Assembly: GCA_014218235.1 (NCBI GenBank)
Contig: CM024753.1
Span: forward strand, 1,426,001-1,490,000
Source of the DNA: Colocasia esculenta
Taxonomy: Eukaryota; Streptophyta; Magnoliopsida; Alismatales; Araceae
Direction: 5' to 3'
DNA: 64,000 bases
Under the pieces are notes generated by a model. That model was not told the DNA's origin, ran no database searches, and saw only the letters and a list, made by a program, of their open reading frames with translations. The position numbers and the translations under genes were made by a program. Positions within the stretch are counted from its first letter, which is position 1. Each line of letters starts with the position of its first letter. Shown here in pieces: positions 13,300-26,200 of the stretch.

Positions 13300-16200
13300 A
13301 CAACCTCTTCTTCTCCTCCTCTCTCTTTCTCTCTCTTATCTCTCTCTAAAAGAATGGAAGAGAGCGTTGTGGGGTTGTGGAATCCAGGTTTCCAATTATA
13401 TCCGGAGGGAGGGGCAAGACGGTAATTTCGGCCCAAGATGGTGGGAATGGCGAGGGGCTCCGAAACCGCCCGACCTGTGAAGAATTAGATAAGGGGGGGA
13501 AGGCGTGTTAACGGTTAAGTTCTGGGTGAGCTGTCGCGCCCAGCGTTCCCGGAATCGAGAATTCCGAGAATCTCCCAGCGTTTGGATGTTAATTACGGCG
13601 TTGTCACTGGTTGCTCCAGAGTCCAAAGTTGAACTAGAAAAATGTTATGCCATTTTTATATTATATAAATTTACACCATATATTTAACTTATTGACATTA
13701 AAATTTTGAAATCTAAGGCAACTCTTTTAGAAAACTTTTGACCTACAAAACTTTTGACAAAAGCACCCCCCTTTTACCAAACGTTTGCGGAGGGGAGGGC
13801 TTCGACTTGTGCGGAGGAGGAGAGATATAGAGAGAGATAATATTCTCTCTCTTTGGTGTCGAAAGCAAAGTTTAAATCACTTTTTAAAAAAATTGGTACA
13901 GATGATGAGAATAAACTCGTTTCCGTGCTTATGAGAGGTAAGTTTTTTTGTTTTTTTAGATACTTTTCTAGTAAAAAATATAAGCGACAAGATCTCTTTA
14001 TCTACATCGTAAAAAACACAAGTAACGAGGTCAAAATCGTACTATTAAATATTTTTATAAGAAATGCTGACTTTTAAAAAATGTTTTTTCTTCTCTGATC
14101 CCAAATGTTGCTTAAGATTTTATCTTAGTTTGAAATAATTTTTTGTCCTCTCAGAAGTCAGAAATAATAATTAAGTTAAAATATTTTAGTGGTTAATGTG
14201 ACCCAAACAACGCAATTATCGGACCATGTTTTCCATTCACTCTGATATCTTGGTATAAGTTTTTTAAGAAAATGGAGAATAATATTTCACAGATAAATGA
14301 CGTATGTAATGACGTGGTGCAGGGGTATGTTGGTCAATTTGACCATCCGAGGCGGGAGGTCTCCTCCTCGCGCGCTCTTAACGGACCGGAGACCACCCCG
14401 TCATGGTGCCACGCTGGCATTTCCACACAATTTTCTAACAAAAATTAACTCTTAAAATTTAAAGTATGTAAATTTCAGAAAATAGTAAATATACTGCGTG
14501 TAAATTTTTTTTTCCTTACCTGGGTATGGTATTTTTTTTGTTTGTAGTATATTAGTGTTCATGTTAGTTTGATTATTTGTTTTATTGTCCATAAATTAGT
14601 GTGAAGAAAAATTAGCAAGAGGCACTTAAAGCCGTTTCCATGACTACATATTTAATTCCCATAAATTCTAGCTGCACAACAAAAATAAGGAAAATGGTTT
14701 TTTTTATTTTTTTTCTTTTTGATAAAGAGGGTCAGAACACCCATGAAAGCATGCTAAGTTTCTTTTTTTTATGGCATTTTATTTGGCTTTGGATGCAAAA
14801 AATCTGTTTTATTGACTTTTTTTTTATTTGAATAGAGAATACATATACATCAGGTATTGCATGCATCAAATATGATAGTCTTTCTTTCCTCTTTCAGTCA
14901 ATTGTTTTCAAATAGAGAATTGTGTGGGAGATAGGAATGAGATGTTCCCATATAACATAATAAAGTGTCTTTTCACATTTATTTGGTTGCAAGAATGGAC
15001 AAGTTTGTGGGTCCCTTTTTATGAGCTGACATGGGATCCAATTCTAGGAAAGGTGTGATAATAAAAATCCATGAACAATGTTAAGATTAAAAAAAAAAAA
15101 AGACCCTTGGATTCTTTGCGTTTTAATAGGTGATCAGGTCATGAAGATTAAGGAGGGTATTACTGAGTGATTTCATTATAGAATAAATGGTGTTGAAGTT
15201 CGCAATCACTTTGTAGGTCCTCTGTAGTTGGGAGAACATTGTCATCAGCTCCTCCTGATATGTATGTCTTCTACAGTTTTCTATTTAAAAAAACCAATTT
15301 TGAACTTTGCATAAGCCATCCATGTTAAATGTATACTGTCGAGAATTGAATCGAATTGAAATTCTATCGTGTAGAGTACTACACTAATTTGATCCGATTC
15401 ATCTTAAATAAGACCTAAATTTTAATTTTAAAAATATTGAAGAAAAAATAGAGTGTTGGTGAATCGGAAGAATATTGGTCATACCGGACAGATCGGTCAA
15501 CTTGAATTTTTCCTGACTCAGTTCGGATCGATCTATACCGTGTCGATCAGTCGATCGAAAATATAAAATCAATCAACCATTTTTTTGTTCACCAAGCATA
15601 CTATGAGATTTGAATGTCAAATTACCATTGTGATAGAATCGGTCGACCGATTTGATCGGCCGACCGATCAAGAGAAATCGGTTGATTGATTTTAAATTTT
15701 GACATATTGAAAATTTAAGGGTGCTTACTAGATGAATCAATTGGCCAATAAGACAAAATCGGTCCATCGATTTTGAGCCCAACAGATCAACGGTGTCGTA
15801 GCTCGCACAACGGTGATCGCAAATGTCTTAACACACGCCAAATCAGCAGTACCACTGTGATATGGTACGGTACAACCAACCATGATGTATCAAACCATTT
15901 TGAGTACCAAAATTTTTTAAGTATGATACAATATATCCGAACCACACCGATATGATTCGGCAAACCATGATCCATATTATGTAAAAACAATATCAATGTC
16001 TCCGAAGATCTTCAAATCTGGAACCCTCCATGGCTTAAAATTGGACGTCCAAAAATGCCATTAGACAGACATAAGCCAACACAATTGAGCATTTAGAGAA
16101 CGAGAAATGCTGCGATGCCATTCTTTTCTTCATCTTGATTAACTTATGTTCGATACTTTCAATTTTAAAAACACCAAATTAAGTTGTTTACATGAATCGT

Positions 16201-16440
16201 CCGAGTTTATATCAAACCGTCGAGGTGAAAATAATAGATGGACAAAAGAATAAGAGTGCAATGATTTGTAGGTTATATCCGTTTTTTTAACTTTCCGACC
16301 TATTCCTGACTATTTTTTAGTGGGATATGAAAACAGTCATCGTCACATCTATTTTTTCATTTTCATTTTTATTTTTGATAACGTATAACTTAACTTATTC
16401 ATAAAATATATATACTCCTATGTTCTTATTTTTTTAATAG
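13300..16440. other. AT-rich spacer upstream of the XTH gene
   Basis: No gene was recognised. From about 13350 to 13560 is the XTH promoter region. About 15330-16010 is rich in GATCGGTC/CGATTCGG-type words resembling the transposon sequence in the AE7 intron (33.8-34.5 kb), so it is likely an old DNA-transposon relic, but no borders could be fixed. Confidence 0.4.
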
Positions 16441-17560
16441 TGAGAAACTTCAAAGCTAGTGAAGAGATGTGATTTAAGTGTGCCGCCCAAGAGATATTGT
16501 CCCATGCTTGAGGTTTGTCCTTTAAAAGGGCCCTTTTGGGAGAAGAGATGAGACTCTTACTGATAAGCACACACTAGTTCTCACTATCTTTCAATGTGGG
16601 ACTAAAGAATACATCTACACAACCCCTCAGTGAGGATAAGAGTGTGCGGGTCTCATGAAGATGAGACGCTCAGGTAAGGCGCATGACCTCTCGTTCTTTC
16701 CCACAGACGGCGCCAAAAGTGTGAAGACTTTTTTTTGTTTGGGCCGGAACCCGTTGGGTCTACACTTGAGAGGGAAGAAGACGGTCGTCAGTAGCGGACG
16801 AAGATCTGCAAAACCAGAACAGGATCAGGGGGGCCCGGTTGAAGAACCGAGGAGAATCTTCCGATGCCTAAGTCAGTAAGAGACGTGAGAGGAAGGGGGT
16901 TCTCGTGTGTGAAGCGCAAGGGCTTGTGTGAGCATTGGTGTCTTGGATCACGTACCTCTGCATGGAGGCTTACCAGTGCCTTTTATAGGCTGAAGTGCTG
17001 AGGGAGAGGGATGAAACGTCCCTGATCAATGCCGCAAAGGGCGCGCCAGTTAGCGTCCTCAATGGGGAGTTACGCGTTGAGGCGCCCGTTAAGGAGCTAG
17101 ACAGTTAATGCAGCACTTGATCGTGGGGCACGCGCGGCATAGCCGTTGTAACTGCCGTAAGGTGATGAAGGGCCGCTCGGATTCTCCTGGGAGGAAGGTA
17201 CCGAGCAGGTAGCCTGTTTGGTGAGGCAAACCTGTTGTTCGATAGTCGAGCCCACTGCTCGGCACCTGGTGCTCGAAGGAATGGCTTGCTGCCAGATGCC
17301 TGATGTAAGAAAGTGATGTTCGTTCCGAAGGGATTTTCGGCGCAAGCCGAGGAGACCCTGCTCGGAAGGAAGGGCCTTTGTCTGAACAGGCTGTGAGGCG
17401 CCCGGAGGCGACTTTTGGGTCCCGTTGGCATCCGAATGCAGGAACCGAACTCGGAACCTTAAAGCTGCTCTTGAAATGTCGTGGCGCCTTGTGATAGGAC
17501 TACGTCCGCCAGCCGAACTGGACCGGGCCATGATGAGTCCAGCGCACGACGGTGGCTAAA
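16441..17560. repeat. LTR-like, GC-rich retrotransposon fragment
   Basis: A compositional island with an abrupt change from AT-rich flanks. It contains CACAGACGGCGCCAAAAGTG near 16702, a word typical of the border between the internal region and an LTR in plant Ty3/gypsy (Tat-like) elements. CCTTTTATAGGCTG near 16979 could be the LTR TATA region. No gag or pol is present. Open frames here are GC-driven and domainless. Confidence 0.35.
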
Positions 17561-18768
17561 AATAGCCACCACAGCTAGATTCTTGATTCATCCTTAACTT
17601 GAAAATGAAATTTAGCTCCTCCCTCCGAGTGCTACTTGCATCTATCATCACCAAAGTCATATTATTTTACTATTACTCTTAGCATCACTTAACGCCCACT
17701 ATAAAATTGCCGTTCATGTTTCCATTGTTTTCGGTTTCCATCTTCATTTTTAATTTTTATAAAAAACTTACATAAAAATGTCATTTTATCTCCGACCCCA
17801 ACCCATTAGCAGCCCTAATTATTTGAACGTGTCTGGACGCTCAGACAACAAATTCTCAAACATTGGGCACAAGACCTTACGACCACGGGATCCCCCACCT
17901 TGTACCTAATGCCCAACTTTTTCATACCCGAGGAGACACCCGGCGCGGGTCCTTCACTTTTCTCTTTGAATGTTAGATATCACTTTACTACCAATCAACG
18001 TTTGGAATCCATCAACGAAATGGACTCCATGCCATAATCCCATCCCATGATCCGGGCACCTACGTACGTCCTTTATAGGGTTTGGGATTTTGCGGGTTTG
18101 GGTTTTTTGGCAACATGGACCACCACCACCCAGGTGAAGGTTTTAGAGAGGCTAACATCAACAAGAAGCATCTAGGGTAGCATAATTCTTCGCACGCGCA
18201 CACGGATCAGACAGTGGGAAAAGAACGCGAATCCATATGTCCCGTCTGATGGGGTGGGGAGCTTCCATGGCTGCTGTCACTCGCTATCTGAACTGATCTT
18301 TCCCTTGTTGTCTTTCGCCTGTGTAGATGGCTCGAGGGCGACGCGTAAGGAGAGGAGCACACGCCAACCCAACAGCAATCTATAGCAACACAGCATGTTT
18401 AAATTTCTTCTTTGGGTATAGAGCTCAGATCTCTCACATTGGGTATAGAGCTTTCCAATGTATTAGGTAGGTAAGGTTTCCACCAAATCAGAATTCTATG
18501 GGACATTATAGTACCGGATCGCACCACACCGATTCGAAAAACTCGTCTCTCGCTCCCACCATCCCCACCTCCTACTACACACACTAGCAACGGCAGTGTG
18601 CACGACGCTGGGTTCACAAGAGACAGCAGGCGCAGCTGCGAGGCGTTGGTGGTCCGGGCGACTACAGTTGTGGCCATGGAGATGGGTGGCTGCAGCGCTC
18701 AGTACTGGAGTTGGCTGCTGGGGGGCCATGATGCAATCATGGCCGCGGCCGCGGTGGCTGTAGGCGGC
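17561..18768. other. Spacer with no recognisable gene
   Basis: I see no domain, tRNA or complete transposon here. GC content rises towards the right edge, leading into the duplicated segment at 18769. Confidence 0.4.
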
Positions 18769-19108
18769 ACTGCGGGCGAGCGATGGTGATTTGGTGAGTG
18801 CAGCCGCGGAGGAGCTGAAAGCTCGTCCCACGGTGGCCACTCCCGCAGCCAGTGGGCGGCAGCTACGGCGGCACTGATGATCTGTGCGGAAGCTCGAATG
18901 TGCCAATGGTAAGAGACCGTAACATCTCAAACACAATACGACACTGCGGGCGAGCAATGGTGAGTGCCAGCCACGGAGGAGCTGAAAGCTCGTCCCACGG
19001 TGGCGACTCCCGCAGCCGGTGGGCAGCAGCTATGGCGGCACTAATGATCTGTGCGGAAGCCCGAATGTGTCGACCGTAAGAGACCGTAATATCTCAAACA
19101 CAATACTG
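18769..19108. repeat. Two-copy tandem duplication of about 170 bp
   Basis: Unit 1 (18769-18942) and unit 2 (18943-19108) both begin ACTGCGGGCGAGC and end with an AGAGACCGTAA-ATCTCAAACACAATAC block. They differ by scattered substitutions and a few short indels. Both are GC-rich with many CpG sites. The origin is unknown, probably part of a non-autonomous transposon. Confidence 0.75.
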
Positions 19109-19204
19109 CACAGGAGTACCATAACCGAACCACCCAACCTTGGTATTAAGTTCCTCATCATATAAGAAAAAGGAAAAAAAAATAGTACCCAGCCTCTGTT
19201 AGAG

Positions 19205-19905
19205 AATACTTACGTTTATCCGGTCAAAGTTATCCCTCTTCTACAAGTTCGTCACTTTAAAGAGCTTCTGCAATGAGAAAGTGAACCGTCGGAGAGGGTA
19301 CATCAATAACAGCTGCCCATTGGTCGATGTCATGTTCGAACTGCAAGCTCAAGCTGAAACAAAGTAAAGGCAAAGGTAGAACTTGGACCAAGAAATATAT
19401 AAACAAAGGAACATAGTTGAGGAATAGAATACAGAGATATCAGAAACCTGGGGATTCAACTGTGGAAAGTGATGACTTGAGCAAGCTTGTTGGTACCAAA
19501 GATGCCCATTTGACCTAAAAGAAAGAAAGAAAGAAAGGTCTATTTCAGAACTTAAGAGGTCATGCCAAAGGCCTGGATTTCCTCAGCCAGATCAGAGCAC
19601 AAACCGTGTGATTCGCCCGGAAGTCCCAATCCACAATCTGTTTTCTGCAAGTTGGTGTTATGCAAAGTAAACATGGAGAAAACTACTCTGATATGATGAC
19701 TTTAAACTCGACAAAACTTAACTAATCGAAAAAAGTCTGAACTCATGCAACTCGTGCAGTCCCTGAAGCTTTCTCATGACCTCAGATGGCTAAAAGGAAA
19801 AGCAGATGTTCCCAACTGACAACATTCATGATAGAGGAAAGGGAAAATATATTTTTTTTGTTCCACCTGAGAATCGCTGTTGGAGCTGTTGGATCTGCCT
19901 CCTGG
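19205..19905 (-). other. Possible exon cluster of an unidentified gene or ncRNA
   Basis: Downstream of the DUF760 gene, the minus strand shows several open blocks with plausible splice signals. One at about 19905-19870 and one at 19792-19735 join in frame to give a Ser/Asn-rich piece followed by SEVMRKLQGLHELHEF. A block at 19652-19558 follows a CTTGCAG acceptor, and one at 19518-19450 follows a CTTTTAG acceptor. A last block at 19355-19262 follows a TTTCAG acceptor. I recognise no family and cannot decide between frames in the last three. It could be the 3' part of a truncated gene or non-coding exons. Confidence 0.28.
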
Positions 19906-20063
19906 CTCTCCAAGAATAAAAATCCCTCAAGATTTCATTAAAATTTATGCACTTTAAAATATGAATCGAGAAGAAAAGATACATAGGAGTGGGGGTAAAA
20001 AGGAAAATACACTATGAGCAGCTCATTCAAAGAAAATAGTAAACAAAAAGAATTTTCTTTCTT

Positions 20064-20069
20064 TTTATT
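20064..20069 (-). terminator. Candidate poly(A) signal of the DUF760 gene
   Basis: AATAAA on the gene strand, about 170 nt past the stop codon. It is the only perfect AATAAA I noticed at a sensible distance. Plant poly(A) signals are loose, so this is tentative. Confidence 0.35.
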
Positions 20070-20237
20070 GGCTAACTTCCTCTTCTTGATTCACATGATA
20101 ATAAATTACATAAACTATTGATTTACAGAAAACAGTCCATCATATTAGGCAGGTAAGACCATTGAACTCCAGGCTAATGGGGGCAAAGGGCCAAAGGCAA
20201 CCTCTACATTCAGTTTGTTCTTGAATGTGCTATGTTC

Positions 20238-23200
20238 TCAATTCGTCACAAAATGGTACTTGGATTCAACATAACCTTCTGCATCCCAAAGGAATGACCC
20301 AAAGGCAACAGCTTCCAAAACCAACGATGTCAGTCCAGAGAATGTTATCGAAATTATTTCATCATTAGGAACCCCAATTGACCCATCATCAGCAATCCTA
20401 ATATCAGGCCTTCCAAAGAGAGCCTGAGTCTGTTTCTCAATTAGTGAAATCGCTTCCTTTGACCTTATCGTTGCATATCTCTGCAATGTCTCTGCATCCA
20501 AGTACATGACATAGGACCTCAACCTAGGTGACTTATCTTCAGAAAGTGACGTATCTACACCCTCAAATTCATCATCCTCATCAAAAGGAATTTGCACTAC
20601 GGATTCAACATCCCATAATGGGCTGCCTCTCAACTTGTCAAAGATTGTTTTCCTGTCCTCACTTCCGGGTGGAACAGTTTTCATGGTTCTTTCAAGCTGG
20701 AATCTGTCATCAACTCTTTTCAGGAAATAGCCATACATTATAGATGCAGCATAGAGCTTTCCAAGCTTAATTTTGCTCATCTGAGCAACTGAATGGAGAG
20801 GACCGACAGACCTTTCTCCAAGAACAAGGGATATATGGTTCTCTATCATCTCCAAAGCATCTCCAGAGTGGACAGCTTCCAGTTTCTGGCCTTGGTTTGG
20901 CCACGAGTCCACCAGCATTGTTGGATCAGGGGATGGTACTATTGTAGGAATCATTGAAATATCATTTTCCATGAACTTCTGTACCACCAAACAGTATATT
21001 ATTTCCTTGAGGCCCTTCTGTCTTTCCTTGTCTTTGACTTCTGCAATTCTCCTGGAGGAAAACAAGCAAGGTCAGCCGTGTCAAAAGATCAACAAACATT
21101 TCACAAATCAGAAGTACCTGCAATGATTTTGAAAGTTCTGTTTCCCATGTCACAACAGGAACAAGGCATTCAAGCTCTATAAGTACATACAATGGCTTGG
21201 AAGGATCCATCTGTCTTCTAATATTGGATACATGTCCATGGAAAACATGGGAAAAAAGTATGTCTCATTTAAACCAAAAGCTCTTGAAGAAGGTTCAGCT
21301 TGACAACTATGTTAATTCACAAAAGGATGTGAATAGTTTTCAACAAAGCACACACCCCCTTACCTAGGTATTTTCAGCAACCAAGAAAGGAAATGCCAAA
21401 ATATTTCTCATAGAATTCTAAGTGGTAAAGAATGGATCAGTTGATCAGTATCTAACAAAGGAATGAGAAAATGGTGACTGCATGTCTAAGTCATAACAAG
21501 GAGACAAGAATATACCATGGATTCTAGCGACCAGTATATTACAGTTTCAGTATCTTCTACCTTTTGCAAGAATTTCTATCTCACAGTGGTGCATGCTAGC
21601 TGCTCGGTCAGTGAAAGGACTCTATGGGATTATATGGTGGACTTCACAACATGCACTGAACCATGGCTTGTTGGTGGGGACTTCAACAGTTTTTCAGCCC
21701 TTGATGAAAAGAACGGGGGGAAGAGAAATTACTCCAGATCTACTGTGGACTTTCAAGCCTGTGTTTCAGCTGCGGGGTTTGAAGATGCTGGCTACATTGG
21801 GAACAAATACACCTGGTTTAATGGGCAGCAGCAAAATGGCATTTGGATTCGAATTGACAGGATATTCTTCAATGCTGAATGGACTATCTCCTGTCCAACG
21901 GTTCAGGTTCAACATCAGGGCAGATCTTGCAGTGATCACAGCCCGCTTCTAATCTCCAGCAAGCAGGAGGCCACTAAGGGACCATCTAGATTTACATTTC
22001 AGCATATGTGGTGTTCCCATGAGAGTTTTATTTCTGACTCTGCAGCTGCCTGGAGGATGGCCCCAGCCAGGAATCTCCCTTGATAAACATGGCCATGAAA
22101 CTGAAACATATGAAATCCTTCTATAGGAAATGGAACAGGGAAGTTTTTGGCAACATCTCCACTAATATACAAGAAGCTGAAACCTCATTCTCAAATGCCC
22201 AGAATGCCTATGATGAGGATCCCTCAAATGATAACTACAATGTCTACATCCAGACCAAAGAAAAGCCGGAACATGTCCTCTCACAAGAGAAACAATTCTG
22301 GAGGCAGAAATCTAGAATCAAATGGTTGAAAGAGGGAGACAAGAACACAGTTTTTTCATGCTTATGCTGTGTCCCAAAGAAGACTTTCCTTGATATCAAC
22401 CTTACATAAAGAGGATGGCACCTGTGTGGACAGAAACGAGGACATCGCTGCCATGTTTGTTCAGCATTTATCTGAAGCCTTCACCTCTGCACCGCACCTG
22501 GTAAACCCAAAAATTTTAGAACATATCCCAACCATTCTACATGACAGTGAAAATGCAATGCTTTGTGCTGTTCCCACTAATGATGAAATCAAAGGAGTTG
22601 TCTTTAGCATGAACCCGGATAGTGCCCCAGGTCCGGATGGGTTTTCTGGATATTTTTTCCATGCTTGCTGGGATTTTATTCAAATGGATGTCATTCATGC
22701 AGTCCAATCTTATTTCTGTGGGCATAGTCTACCTACAAGCTTCACCTCATCTTTAATCTCTCTCATTCCGAAGGTGGATAAGCCTATGAATTGCTCAGAA
22801 TTTAGACCCATAAGCCTGTCAAACTTTATATATAAGATAATATCCAGGGTGATATCGGACAGATTGGCCACTTTGCTGCCCACCTTGATTTCGGAGGAAC
22901 AAGGAGCATTCACACAAGGAAGGAATATTGCAGAAAATATACTCCTCACTAAAGAAATGATACAGCACCTTGGAAGGCCTTGCAGGGGAGGGAACTTGAT
23001 TTTCAAACTTGACATGGCAAAGACATATGATAGAATGGAATGGGATTTCTTATATCATGTTCTCCGAAGATTAGGTTTCTCAATGCAGGCTATATCCAAC
23101 ATTGAACCTTTGATATCTAACTGTTGGTTCTCAATTCTTCTAAATGGAATGGTCCATGGTTTCTTCAAATCATCAAGAGGTTTAAGGCAGGGGGACCCAA

Positions 23201-26200
23201 TAGCTCCTGCTCTGTTTATCCTTGCTGAAGAGGCGCTGAGCCGTGGCCTCACCCACTTGTTCCAGCACAGCAGTGGGGGGTGGTACCAAACAAAGGCCCG
23301 CTGCCCAGCAGTCTCCCATGTCCTTTTCGCTGACGACACCTTAATTTTTTCAAATGCTTCGGCTAGACATCTCAGAAGACTGATGGGATTTCTGAAAAGC
23401 TATGAGGAAGCATCTGGGCAGTTCATCAACAAACATAAGAGTTCCTTTTATATACACAAAGATGCCACCGAAAATCAGATTCAGAAAATCAAGGACATCA
23501 CTGGTTTCAACAGAAGCAAGCTACCTCTCACTTATCTTGGGGTTTCCATTCATCCTGGGCGACAAAAACCGGTTCACTTTGCCAACATTATATCCAAGAC
23601 AACCAGTAAATTGCAGGGCTGGAAAAATGAGTTCCTTTCTACGGGGGGAAGATTGGTTTTGATCCAGCATATATTATCAGCTCTCCCTATATACACTATG
23701 GCCGCCCTCTCCATCCCAGTCACTGTCATGAGAGCCTTTCACAGAATTTTAGCAAATTTCTTTTGGGGGTCGTATGAAGGATCCCCAAAAAGGCAATGGC
23801 GCAGCTGGGCTACTATAACTCAACCAAAGAATTGTGGGGGTTTGGGCCTTCCAAATCTACACCACATGCAAGTGGCTCTCAGAACCAAGCTTTTGTGGAG
23901 AGCATTGTCCACCAACTCCTTATGGGCCAGGTTTTTTAAAAGGAAGCATCTATTCAACCGTCATTACTCTAATGCTCACTTCCCTCTCATGACAGCCCCG
24001 GATAGGAAGTTATGGCAGCAGGCCGCCCAGATAATTCATTCCAATCACAGGCTTATCCCCTCAAAGGAAAATTCTGAGGCTTCATTCTGGCTTGATACAT
24101 GGACAGGTACAACCCCACTCAAGTCTTATCTCACTGAAGAGGCTTGGGAAAATTTAAATGGCAAGCAGTGTTCTATCCAACAGGCTTTCAGCGATCCAAA
24201 TAACATCCATTTGCAGACTGCAGTTCGATTTTGTCCCAGAAACATCTTAGCACAACACCTATATACCGAACAGCCAAAGGACACCTGGATATGGTCCCCA
24301 ACTGCCAGTGGAATTTTTTCCACAAAATCTGTTCGCCTCCTACTCCAACCAACTGCAACTCAGAAATGGAACACTATATGGCAGTCCTACATACCACTAA
24401 AATGGTCAGTGTTAGCTGGAAACTGATGACAAACTGTGCTCCAGTTGATCAAACAGTCAAAGGCCAAGGGGTGCCCTTATGCTCCAAATGCTCACGCCGC
24501 TCATCTCCTCATGAAGAGAGTGCTTTCTAGGGTTGCAAACGAACCAATACACTCGACAAGTAGCTCGAAACTCGGCTCAATAAAAACTCGATTCGGCTCG
24601 TTTATTAGATAAACGAGCCGAGCTTGAACAAAAATATAAGCTCGATTCATAAACGAGTAGAGCTTGAACAGAGATATGCTCGACTCGAATACGTTCGCGA
24701 ACAGTTCGTTAAGATACTCGATAATATGCTCGTTAAAATACTCGATTAGTTACTCGTTAATATACTCATATTATATTAATTTCTTATTATAAATATGAAA
24801 ATATGAGCCGAGTATGAGCAAATGTCTACTCGGCTCGTTTAAGCTCGTTTCATAAACGAGCCGAGTATGAGCAAATGTCTATTCGGCTCGTTTAAACTCG
24901 TAAACAAATTTGTTTAATTTTTTAATTATAAAATTTACAAATATAGCTGTTAAATATTTTAAACATTATACTAAAATAATTAAACAAGTAACCTATGAAG
25001 GATCTTGGGATATGACCTTGAAATAAGATAAATTTGGGTCTTATAAACAATTAGGTTTTTACTTGTAAATTGAATTAGGCTTATATATATACATAATATA
25101 TATATATATAACTCGCAAATTCAATTAGGCTCGTTAAGATACTCGTTAAGAGCTCGAACTCGAGAGTATTTAAACGAACCAAGCTTGAACAACTATTTTC
25201 AATACTCGATAAAACTCGAGCTCGACTCGAGCTCGATTAAAAATTAACGAACAGAGCTTGAGCAGCAAAATACTCGGCTCGACTCGACTCGTTTGCAGCC
25301 CTAGTGCTTTCCACTTAACTTTCAGAAGTGACATAGCTAACAAAGTGTGGACAGACCTCTTCCATCTCCTGCAGTTTGATCATAAGGCGGCCACCAATGT
25401 AACTGACGGGTTGCTGTCTTTCCTATCACAGCAGGCTTCTTCTAGCACAATGGGGCGGCTTGTTCGCTGCACCTTCATGGCAGCAGTGTGGGAGATATGG
25501 TGTAGCAGGAACCGGGCAAGATACCAAAATCAAAACATGTCAGCAAAGCACATTGTTAACAGGACTATGCTATCAATCCGAGCTGCTAGTGCATCCTTCA
25601 AGCTTCAACATCTATCCCAGCCATGGTTAACTGCCCTTAGACAGACTGGAGGAGTACATGCGCATCCAAAACTCTCAGTCCCCGTTGTGGTCAAATGGAT
25701 GCATCCCCCGACGGGCAGGTTAAAACTAAACGTCGATGGGGCTTTCAGATTTGCAGCAGGTGAGGCTGGAGGTGGAGGCATCCTCCGTGATCACCATGGT
25801 AGATGTGTCTTTGCTTTTGCCACAAAGTACCGGGGAGTTTTCTCTGCCCTTGATGCAGAAACCCGTGCTCTTCGGGATGGCCTTGCAATATGCAGTAACC
25901 AAGGAATCCTGGACATATTGGTGGAGACTAGGGCTGCAAACGGGTCGGGTTCGGAACCGGAAACACAGATTCCGATTCCGATAACCGAAATATGGTTCCG
26001 ATTCCGATAATATCGAAATGGTTAATTCCGATTCCGTTCCGATTCCGATAACATTACCGGAACCGAAATTCCGATAAGGTAAGGTGTTTACAATAGTTTT
26101 TTCTTTTAATTTTATGAATAATTTTATCGGAATAACCGATACCGATTCCGATTCCGATTATTTTTCGATTCCGATTCCGATTCCGATAGCTTATCGGAAT

